Positions 8,983 to 14,130 of a stretch of DNA of 14,130 bases are shown here, piece after piece. The stretch covers positions 1-14,130 of the forward strand of contig ASHK01000128.1 in assembly GCA_000695745.1 (NCBI GenBank). Reading direction: 5' to 3'. Source of the DNA: Vibrio madracius. Its GTDB lineage: Bacteria > Pseudomonadota > Gammaproteobacteria > Enterobacterales > Vibrionaceae. The notes beneath the pieces were generated by a model that saw only the letters and a list, made by a program, of their open reading frames with translations, was not told the origin of the DNA and searched no databases. The number at the start of each line of letters is the position of its first letter. Position 1 is the first letter of the stretch. The position numbers and the translations under genes are program-made.

Positions 8983-8994
8983 ATTGACTCCCAA

Positions 8995-9762
8995 TTACTG
9001 CGCAAGCTGGTTGTATGCTTCGATGCTCATGCCCGCGCTAAAACCGCCATCAACCCCGATGGACTGACCATTGACAAAGCTGCTGTCCTCAGAGGCAAGA
9101 AAATGCACTACAGCGGCCACTTCTTCAGGTTGAGCGATCCGCCCCATAGGAATAGAGCGTCGCTCCATCCGTAATTGAGGCTCTCCCCCTTTGGCATAAG
9201 CACGAGGGGTATCTACCGACGTTGGACAAACAGCATTCACACGGATTTGCTTACTGCCTAGCTCCAACGCCGCCGTTTGGGTAATGCCCAGTACCGCCCA
9301 CTTTGAACTAGCCAAAGCACCAAGATAAGGCACACCTTGTGTTCCTGACACAGACGCTATATTGATAATGCTGCTTCCTCTTGGCATATAAGGCACCGCA
9401 TGCTTCATTGATAGCGCCGTACCTAAAGCATTCACGGAAAAATTCGCTTCATATTCATCTTTTTTAGATTCCATAATGGTGCTGTAACCGTTGGTAGACC
9501 CTGCACAATTGACCAACACGTCGATTTTGCCAAATCGCTCAAAAGTAATAGCCATCAACTCACTCAACGACAGTTCATCGGTCACATCAGCATGGATATA
9601 CAAGGCATCTAAAGACTGTAAATCTTGGTCTAACGCATTGATGCCAGAGATAACTAATTTGGCTCCAGCGAGAACAAAGCGTCGTGCAATTGCCTCACCA
9701 ATACCCGACGTACCACCAATAATGACGACAACTTTGTCTTTTAGCTCAAATGGCGCATTCAT
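8995..9762 (-). CDS. Short-chain dehydrogenase/reductase (SDR) lacking the catalytic tyrosine
   Basis: A 255-residue classical-type SDR starting at ATG 9762, with GAGGAG about ten bases upstream. GGTSGIG (16-22) is the dinucleotide-binding glycine motif, NCAG (85-88) the structural motif, Asn111 and Ser137 (INIASVSG) fit the active-site Asn and Ser, and Lys154 fits the active-site Lys. The C-terminal region (IRVNAVCPTSVDTP, FLASEDSSFVNGQSIGVDGGFSAG) is standard. The YxxxK tyrosine, expected 13 residues after the Ser and four before the Lys, is Leu150: the text reads YLGALASSKWAV instead of a form like GAYxASK. The codon is TTG (9313-9315). Tyr146 lies eight residues before the Lys and is misplaced. 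The enzyme may be inactive or use different chemistry. The glycine-zipper gene follows after 12 bases. Substrate unknown. Confidence 0.87.
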   Translation of the reverse strand: MNAPFELKDKVVVIIGGTSGIGEAIARRFVLAGAKLVISGINALDQDLQSLDALYIHADVTDELSLSELMAITFERFGKIDVLVNCAGSTNGYSTIMESKKDEYEANFSVNALGTALSMKHAVPYMPRGSSIINIASVSGTQGVPYLGALASSKWAVLGITQTAALELGSKQIRVNAVCPTSVDTPRAYAKGGEPQLRMERRSIPMGRIAQPEEVAAVVHFLASEDSSFVNGQSIGVDGGFSAGMSIEAYNQLAQ

Positions 9763-9867
9763 CGTGAGTCTTCTCCTCTCTGTTATGCTGGCTGGTAACA
9801 CTCTCTTATCGGTAGTGATACGAAATCAGGGGGGACTGTATCTTGATAGGCTAAGGTTGTGCAGTTA

Positions 9868-9890
9868 GTAACTGGAAACGATCCAGTAAC
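9868..9890. promoter_or_regulatory. Operator-like inverted repeat upstream of the SDR gene
   Basis: GTAACTGGA (9868-9876) and TCCAGTAAC (9882-9890) form nine-base arms with one mismatch around a five-base spacer. The core ACTGGA-N5-TCCAGT is perfect. It lies about 106 bases before the SDR start codon in a 187-bp gap and has no T run, so it looks like a dimeric repressor or activator site rather than a terminator. No regulator gene is adjacent. Confidence 0.42.
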
Positions 9891-9903
9891 ACGAGAACTC
9901 AAC

Positions 9904-9931
9904 AAATAAAATTAAGGCTTCCATGCCTTAA
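9904..9931 (-). terminator. Rho-independent terminator after the outer membrane protein gene
   Basis: TTAAGGC (9912-9918) pairs with GCCTTAA (9925-9931), loop six bases. Read on the minus strand it runs into TTTTATTTG, the U tract. It lies 18 bases after the TAA at 9950-9952, and so separates this gene from the SDR gene. Confidence 0.82.
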
Positions 9932-9949
9932 GGTGACAAAGTGGGTTGT

Positions 9950-10739
9950 TTAGAAGAACCAGGTCGCACCTAAGCGAACCTCTCGGTTGCCATCTAGATG
10001 CTTCATTCGAGACTCACCAGCGGCTTTGAAGAAGTGTTCAGAATAGGTCAGGTTACCCCAAATACTGCCATCCTCTGTTAGTGGGATTCCCCCTTCAAAA
10101 TTTAACTCTAAAGATTGCTCGTTTTTACCTAGCGCGTTGTTATAGTTGGCATATTGAGGTTGACGGTAAGGTAAGAGCCTTTCTCTGAGAGATAAAACGA
10201 GTTAAACCAATTGGCTTGCCAACCATTCTCCGAGCGGCCGTTGTCATATTCGTTTCTCATGACGGCAAGATTCGGGTAAGAAACCCAGTTTTCAAATGGA
10301 GTAATCACTTTCGCCACCGCACCAATTGCTGCGGTTTGCTCTGTTCCTGAGTTTTTAGCGACCCAGTTGGAACCGTAGCTAATGTAATCGAGCGAAAAGC
10401 CTATCTCAGGTAATACCTCAGAGCCGGTCGCATGAACTTGGAAGTAACGAGCTCGAATACGCGATAACCCGAAGTCTTTTGATTTGCCTTCTCCCCCGTC
10501 CAGATTGGTTTGAAAGTCAGTTTCAAATTGCCCAAATAGCCAATATCTTCGTTATAAGACCCGGCCATATTCAATTGCAGACGCGTCATGCCATCTTTGC
10601 CTTTCGCACCCGAATCAACTTTGAGGTAGGTTTGAGGTCGTGTTACATCCGCAGGATCGTTGGTTTGCGTTTCGTCGGCGATGACTTGAATACTTGCAAC
10701 GCTTAGTAGAGCTGCCGACAGTACAGAGACGTGTTTCAT
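9950..10739 (-). pseudogene. Outer membrane beta-barrel protein, two frameshifts
   Basis: ATG 10739 is preceded by AGGAA. The signal peptide MKHVSVLSAALLSVASIQVIA is followed by DETQTNDPADV. The rest alternates polar and aromatic residues as in a barrel (QLNMAGSYNEDIGYLG, SRIRARYFQVHATGSE, FSLDYISYGSNW, SIWGNLTYSEHFF), and the protein ends RLGATWFF, a C-terminal Phe typical of outer membrane proteins. Two frame breaks are seen. At 10531-10533 a missing C turns GYLGQFETDFQTNLDGG into GYLGNLKLTFKP. At 10168-10169 a missing A turns SYLYRQPQYANYNNALGK into SYLTVNLNMPTITT. Repairing both gives exactly 264 codons, 263 aa. The size is near monomeric porins such as OmpG or KdgM, but I do not recognise the family and see no substrate clue. 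A dyad covers its ribosome binding site. Confidence 0.7.
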
Positions 10740-10745
10740 TTTCTA

Positions 10746-10774
10746 TTCCTATTGTTATCAATAACTAATAGGAA
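10746..10774 (-). promoter_or_regulatory. Inverted repeat covering the ribosome binding site of the outer membrane protein gene
   Basis: TTCCTATT (10746-10753) is complementary to AATAGGAA (10767-10774), with an inner arm GTTAT/ATAAC (10754-10758 / 10761-10765) and one unpaired base at 10766. In the minus-strand mRNA the downstream arm contains the AGGAA ribosome binding site six bases before ATG 10739, so folding would hide it. It could be an RNA switch or thermometer-like hairpin, or a DNA operator. Confidence 0.55.
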
Positions 10775-10849
10775 GTATGAGGAATTGTTATTTTTATCGA
10801 AGTAACTACGGGTAATGTAACCTATAAACAGAGTTGTTAGGTTGAGCGT

Positions 10850-10882
10850 AAAATAAAAGGGGCAGCCAATAGGTGCCCCTTT
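10850..10882 (-). terminator. Rho-independent terminator after rimI
   Basis: AAAGGGGCA (10856-10864) pairs with TGCCCCTTT (10874-10882), loop nine bases. On the minus strand it is followed by TTTTATTTTACG. It begins 18 bases past the rimI stop and closes the holD-rimI unit. Confidence 0.9.
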
Positions 10883-10900
10883 ATTGAGTCAGTAGAATGA

Positions 10901-11359
10901 TTAATTAGAGAACAGAAAGTAGTAACTCATGATGACCGCGTCCTCTCTGCCCTGCTCTGTCGGATAATAATCACGACGTCTATCGACTTCGTTAAATCCT
11001 TCAGCAAGATACAAAGACACAGCGGCTTGGTTACTCTCTCTAACTTCCAACCATGCACTCTCTGCTTGACGACTTTCACACTGTTCTAGGAAATGGTTCA
11101 ACAACGCTTTACCATAACCTTTGCCCTGCTCACTTGGCGCAATTGCGATATTCAGTAGCGATACTTCACCCACGATATTCTGCGCATAAAAATAACCCAC
11201 CACATGCTCATCGACCAAAAGAACGTAATTGAATGCACCACGTCCATTAAGTTCATTGATCATGGAAGCTTTCCAAGGGTGTGAGTGAGCCTGATTTTCT
11301 ATAGACAACACCGCATCAAGATGTTCGGTGTCCATAGTTGTAAATGCAAAGTTAGCCAT
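10901..11359 (-). CDS. rimI: Ribosomal protein bS18-alanine N-acetyltransferase
   Basis: GNAT enzyme that acetylates the N-terminal alanine of ribosomal protein S18 using acetyl-CoA. From MANFAFTTMDTEHLD it aligns along its length with RimI: IENQAHSHPW, LLNIAIAPSEQGKGYGKALL (acetyl-CoA P-loop, Q-G-x-G-x-G), SAWLEVRESNQAAVSLY, GFNEVDRRRDYYPT and GREDAVIMSYYF. Starting at ATG 11359 it has 152 residues, the family length. That start has no clear ribosome binding site, whereas an in-frame ATG at 11407 overlaps the holD stop (TAATG) and would add MVMTWKDVHFGIRSVP; ATG 11401 is a third choice. Translational coupling to holD supports the longer form and homology the shorter. holD-rimI pairing is common in gammaproteobacteria. 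Confidence 0.93.
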   Translation of the reverse strand: MANFAFTTMDTEHLDAVLSIENQAHSHPWKASMINELNGRGAFNYVLLVDEHVVGYFYAQNIVGEVSLLNIAIAPSEQGKGYGKALLNHFLEQCESRQAESAWLEVRESNQAAVSLYLAEGFNEVDRRRDYYPTEQGREDAVIMSYYFLFSN

Positions 11360-11406
11360 AGGCACGGATCTGATTCCAAAGTGCACGTCTTTCCATGTCA
11401 TTACCA

Positions 11407-11781
11407 TTAATATTGGTCAAATGAGGAGAAACGAGTTTTTCGGGGAGGACTCAACTGATACTGCTGTGTCAGTTGCGTGAAACGTTCTATTGCTTTGTCA
11501 TCGCCAGCAAACCAAATCCACTCAGGAATATGTTCACCGTCGAGAAGAAGCAATTGCTCTGGTGAAATGTGCAGCGTGTCTGTCAGTTCCAATGTCATCG
11601 CTTTAAGAATCTTTTGGTAGAACAAAGCACTGTCATCTATTGGTTTTACTGAAGATACAAACAGCAATCGACAATCAGCTCGAAGAGACAACAAAGCTTG
11701 GCTACGGACAGGAATGCGCTCTGGATGTATGAGTTCCCAGGTTTGAACGCCCATTAATTGTAGTTTTATGCTGTCTTGCAT
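11407..11781 (-). CDS. holD: DNA polymerase III psi subunit
   Basis: A 124-residue protein fitting HolD, which joins chi (HolC) to the clamp loader and helps the polymerase on SSB-coated DNA. Sequence is weakly conserved in this family, but the start (IKLQLMGVQTWELIHPERI) matches the E. coli form 'LQQLGITQWSL', the conserved N-terminal tau/gamma-binding segment. The later pattern (CRLLFVSSVKP, ILKAMTLELTDTLHISPEQLLLL, WIWFAGD) also fits. Its position directly before rimI, with the stop overlapping the longest rimI start, is the strongest support. The start at ATG 11781 lacks an obvious Shine-Dalgarno. It is intact. Confidence 0.88.
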   Translation of the reverse strand: MQDSIKLQLMGVQTWELIHPERIPVRSQALLSLRADCRLLFVSSVKPIDDSALFYQKILKAMTLELTDTLHISPEQLLLLDGEHIPEWIWFAGDDKAIERFTQLTQQYQLSPPRKTRFSSFDQY

Positions 11782-11806
11782 GATTGATTCGCGCCAAGTA
11801 TTTCAC

Positions 11807-11819
11807 CGTCATAATGACG
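11807..11819. promoter_or_regulatory. Short perfect palindrome upstream of holD
   Basis: CGTCATAATGACG is a 13-base palindrome 26 bases before the holD start codon. A possible minus-strand -35 (TTGACC, 11865-11870) lies further upstream, but I see no good -10. The site could be an operator in the leader or a chance dyad. Confidence 0.25.
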
Positions 11820-11869
11820 CGCAGTTTAGCAGAGCTCGAATTGATTACCAAGATATCAGCATACTGGTC

Positions 11870-11907
11870 AAAACAAAGCCTAGCAGTGACAACACTAAAC
11901 TAGGCTT
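11870..11907 (-). terminator. Rho-independent terminator after yhbS
   Basis: AAGCCTAG (11876-11883) pairs with CTAGGCTT (11900-11907). An inner stem AGTG/CACT (11885-11888 / 11893-11896) extends the hairpin. On the minus strand it is followed by TTGTTTTG. It lies 22 bases past the yhbS stop. Confidence 0.8.
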
Positions 11908-11929
11908 AAAGCATCAATCCAGATAGCGA

Positions 11930-12445
11930 TTACAAACCGTTAAACTCGGGGCAATATTCCACTAAGCCTTTACGACCTACCAATTGCTCGGCAACGGAGT
12001 GTTCTGTCAGCGAGCGCACTTGAAAAGCGCCTGCTGGCACTTCCCATTGACAGTGGAGTCCGTAATCAGCCGCCGGTTCAAATTGGAATCGTCCGTAATA
12101 TTGAGGGTCTCCAAGTACCACACAAGCTGGATAACCGAATTCTGGCAATGTACTGAATGCTTCTTCAACTAATGCGGCGGCGATACCTTTACCCTGATAC
12201 GCTTTAGCCACGGCTAGTGGTGCTAAGCCCTGCCAAGACAGATCATCACCTTCAATAGTGACAGGAGAGAACAGTAGGTGCCCCACCACTTCGCCTTCGT
12301 CAGTGCAAGCGACCAAAGACAGCGTTAAATGACCATTTTCTCGCAATGTCATGACTAAATTAGCTTCAGCTTCGGTCTCAAATACCGATTTTAGGAGTCG
12401 ATCAATAGCAAGTATATCAGCCGGAGCTTCAGTTCGAATAAGCAT
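11930..12445 (-). CDS. yhbS: GNAT-family N-acetyltransferase, YhbS-like
   Basis: A 171-residue acetyltransferase close to E. coli YhbS over its whole length: MLIRTEAPADILAIDRLLKSVFETEAEANLV, SLVACTDEGEVVGHLLFSPV, WQGLAPLAVAKAYQGKGIAAALVEEA (acetyl-CoA binding, Q-G-K-G), VVLGDPQYYGRFQFEPA and the terminal GLVEYCPEFNGL. ATG 12445 has GAGG six to ten bases upstream and lies inside the end of ubiT, overlapping it by 17 bases, so translation is probably coupled. The ubiT-yhbS neighbourhood (yhbT-yhbS in E. coli) supports the identity. The acceptor substrate is not established here. It is the last gene of the unit, before a hairpin terminator. Confidence 0.9.
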   Translation of the reverse strand: MLIRTEAPADILAIDRLLKSVFETEAEANLVMTLRENGHLTLSLVACTDEGEVVGHLLFSPVTIEGDDLSWQGLAPLAVAKAYQGKGIAAALVEEAFSTLPEFGYPACVVLGDPQYYGRFQFEPAADYGLHCQWEVPAGAFQVRSLTEHSVAEQLVGRKGLVEYCPEFNGL

Positions 12446-12956
12446 TCGCTACCTCGTTAGGATTCGTTGATGGCTGCATGCCTTTATAAACGAAATCCGC
12501 TAAATGAGTTAATGCAGAAAGCATTGGTTTAGGTAAAGCATCTAGATCAACACTGTCCATCAAATTCTTCACTTCCAAGCCTAACTCGGTATCTCCCTCA
12601 ATACTCAAGCGGCGCTGAAAGAATAAAGTATCTGGATCTTCTTTACGACCAGCGATTAACACTAAGTCATTTAAATTACCGCTAAAACTGACATCTTCTT
12701 GCTGCACAGTGTCAGACACAACCAGCTGCTCATCACAGTAAGAAATATACCAACTGAGGTTTAGATCACGAATATGAACTTTTAACCATTTTTCTTCGAG
12801 AAATTCAAAGTCACCGTCCTCAAGTGCTTCTTTAAAAACGGTTTTTAGCCCTTCAAGCAACGCTCTATTTTGGATTTTCGTTGGCAGAAAGTGGACTGGA
12901 GATCGCAAAATTTGTGCTGCGTTTTTAACTAGTTGACTTCGAATCTTGTCTAACAC
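12429..12956 (-). CDS. ubiT: Ubiquinone biosynthesis accessory factor UbiT (SCP2 lipid-binding domain)
   Basis: A 175-residue SCP2-domain protein matching E. coli UbiT (YhbT) throughout: MLDKIRSQLV, EFLEEKWLKVHIRDLNLSWYIS, ADVSFS-type VSFSGNLNDLVLIAGRKEDPDTLFFQRRLSIEGDTELGLEVKNLMDSVDL and LADFVYKGM. UbiT binds prenyl lipid intermediates and is needed, with UbiU and UbiV, for oxygen-independent ubiquinone synthesis. The start is GTG 12956, with only a weak GGA upstream. It is first in an operon with yhbS. An FNR-like box with a correctly spaced -10 lies upstream, fitting induction without oxygen. ubiU and ubiV are not in the window and may lie to the right. Confidence 0.94.
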   Translation of the reverse strand: MLDKIRSQLVKNAAQILRSPVHFLPTKIQNRALLEGLKTVFKEALEDGDFEFLEEKWLKVHIRDLNLSWYISYCDEQLVVSDTVQQEDVSFSGNLNDLVLIAGRKEDPDTLFFQRRLSIEGDTELGLEVKNLMDSVDLDALPKPMLSALTHLADFVYKGMQPSTNPNEVANAYSN

Positions 12957-12991
12957 GCGGTTTTTCCGTTAATTTGTAGTTCAGAAGGCTA

Positions 12992-13033
12992 ATAATACGG
13001 CATTAGTAACAAAAAAATCCTGTTGTGCATCAA
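12992..13033 (-). promoter_or_regulatory. Predicted class II FNR-type promoter of ubiT
   Basis: On the minus strand TTGAT-GCAC-AACAG (13033-13020) matches the FNR box TTGATnnnnATCAA at 8 of 10 positions. After 22 bases comes TATTAT (12997-12992), five of six to the -10 consensus. This spacing puts the box centre at -41.5, as in FNR-activated class II promoters, with a start near 12985 and a leader of about 29 bases. Confidence 0.6.
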
Positions 13034-13134
13034 AAATTTTTGCTTTCACCTTTACCCTTTTCTAACTGATAAATCACAGTTATAGTGTTGGGGTTACTGA
13101 TATATAAGCTCTGCGGAGAACTGGTAGTACATTG

Positions 13135-14130
13135 ATGTCATCCAAAATGTTAAAGGAATACTTTGCAAAGTTAACATCCAATAGCCCCTTCTTTTTCGCT
13201 ATTTTGGATGACGAACATCATTACTGTATGGTCAATGACCGCTATTGTGATGTGGCAGGGTTAACACACAGTGACTTAGTCGGCATGAATGACTTGCAGA
13301 TTTTAGGTGAGCGTTTCTACAGCCAGTTAAAACCGTATTATGATCGAGCACTTCAAGGTGAATCGATTGAGGCAGAGGTTACCCTCGATGAGTCGGACGT
13401 AGAATCCAGTCTGCATTTCAGTGTTTCTCCGATCCTCAATGAAGGTGTTATCGAATACATCGTTTTCCATGCCATCGACACCTCCGAGAAACAGATTTTA
13501 ACTCGTTCACTTGAAGAATCCGAAAGTAAGTTCCTCAAACTGTCTCAGCTCATTCCTGACGGACTTATCCTAGTCGAAGACGATTGCATTTTGTCTGCCA
13601 ACCCAGCCTCTGCCAGACTGTTTGGTTACACCAAAAGTACGGACTTGCTGGGGGAATCACTCAATCGTTTATTGAGTAATGAGAAAAATAATAATCGTGT
13701 GCAGCTCGATTTATCCAATATTGTCACTGGCACACCACTGCACTTTTTGACCAGCGAGTATTGTGGAACTCGCCGTCGGCTTTCGTTACACGTGGATAAT
13801 GCCAACCTTTTTGGCAATAGCGCGCATCTGGTGCTGATTCAAGATATGGATGAAAAACCCCATCCAGTCGCTCAAAACAGTAATGAAGACGTTAATATTG
13901 ATACCTTAACCAAGCTCTACAACCGACTTGGCTTTACTCGCTGCTTAGATCATTTCATCCAAGATAAAACCCCACTCGTCATGCTTTACCTCGACATTGA
14001 TAACTTTAAGAATATCAATGACTCTCTTGGTCATCACATTGGCGATAGAGTGATTCAAGAAGTTTCCTCACGACTCAAACGACATCTTCCTCAACAATCG
14101 GTTCTTGCGCATTTAGGCGGTGACGAGTTT
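13135..14130 (+). CDS. rocS: PAS-PAS-GGDEF cyclic-di-GMP signalling protein, N-terminal part (RocS-like)
   Basis: Open to the right edge: 332 codons from ATG 13135. Residues about 12-115 form a PAS domain (FFFAILDDEHHYCMVNDRYC, then GLTHSDLVGM) and about 125-235 a second PAS (LIPDGLILVEDDCILSANPASARLFGYTKS). A GGDEF domain starts near 260 (DTLTKLYNRLGF, with the nucleotide and metal segment LDIDNFKNINDSLGHHIGD). The window ends exactly after LGGDEF, so the active-site loop is intact and a diguanylate cyclase domain is likely. A following EAL domain is expected from the RocS family but not visible. The start lacks a close ribosome binding site; GGAG at 13115-13118 is 16 bases away, and TTG 13132 or ATG 13147 are alternatives. 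It is divergent from ubiT. The symbol rests on my recollection of V. cholerae synteny. Confidence 0.85.
   Translation, partial: MSSKMLKEYFAKLTSNSPFFFAILDDEHHYCMVNDRYCDVAGLTHSDLVGMNDLQILGERFYSQLKPYYDRALQGESIEAEVTLDESDVESSLHFSVSPILNEGVIEYIVFHAIDTSEKQILTRSLEESESKFLKLSQLIPDGLILVEDDCILSANPASARLFGYTKSTDLLGESLNRLLSNEKNNNRVQLDLSNIVTGTPLHFLTSEYCGTRRRLSLHVDNANLFGNSAHLVLIQDMDEKPHPVAQNSNEDVNIDTLTKLYNRLGFTRCLDHFIQDKTPLVMLYLDIDNFKNINDSLGHHIGDRVIQEVSSRLKRHLPQQSVLAHLGGDEF

Noticed and set aside
9491..9868. 125-codon plus-strand open frame over the SDR start and upstream region
   Set aside because: It is antisense to the well-supported SDR, the translation has no recognisable family or signal, and it has no good ribosome binding site.
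1080..10533. Programmed ribosomal frameshifting at the broken genes
   Set aside because: I see no canonical slippery heptamer with a downstream structure, the shifts go in both directions, and the affected families are not known to use recoding.

Overview
The window looks like chromosomal DNA of a Vibrio or a close relative (Vibrionaceae). Reasons are moderate GC, RF3, RimI, HolD, YhbS and UbiT proteins close to gammaproteobacterial forms, and a PAS-PAS-GGDEF gene divergent from ubiT, as I recall for rocS in V. cholerae. I see no rRNA, tRNA, insertion sequence, integrase or CRISPR array.

Layout. Positions 1-2293 (+) hold the end of a nucleoside-type ABC importer operon: the ATPase tail and two permeases. 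A bidirectional terminator separates it from convergent prfC (release factor RF3, 2366-3955, -). Next come a divergent MFS transporter (4276-5458, +), a BamA/TamA-like outer membrane barrel (5510-6633, -) and a divergent TolB/FlgO-like plus TPR protein (6947-8560, +). A minus-strand block follows: outer membrane barrel protein (9950-10739), atypical short-chain dehydrogenase (8995-9762) and a glycine-zipper protein with an acidic repeat tail (8620-8982). The right side has holD-rimI (-), yhbS overlapping ubiT (-), and a divergent cyclic-di-GMP gene that leaves the window exactly at its GGDEF motif.

How they relate. The housekeeping parts are translation termination (RF3), ribosomal protein acetylation (RimI), the replication clamp loader (HolD) and anaerobic ubiquinone synthesis (UbiT). 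UbiT has an FNR-like box placed correctly for a class II promoter. Between rimI and prfC lies about 6.3 kb of envelope-related genes that looks accessory.

Five genes are broken as written, by seven single-base indels: permease 1, prfC (two), MFS, the BamA-like gene and the barrel gene (two). Most lie in short homopolymers. Repairing them gives continuous proteins, and prfC becomes exactly 529 codons plus stop. I read this as probable sequencing or assembly error rather than decay. I did not find a clearly new multi-gene system. The best leads are an SDR lacking its catalytic tyrosine, a stem-loop over the barrel gene's ribosome binding site, the FNR-type ubiT promoter, and the divergent TPR-regulator/BamA-like pair.
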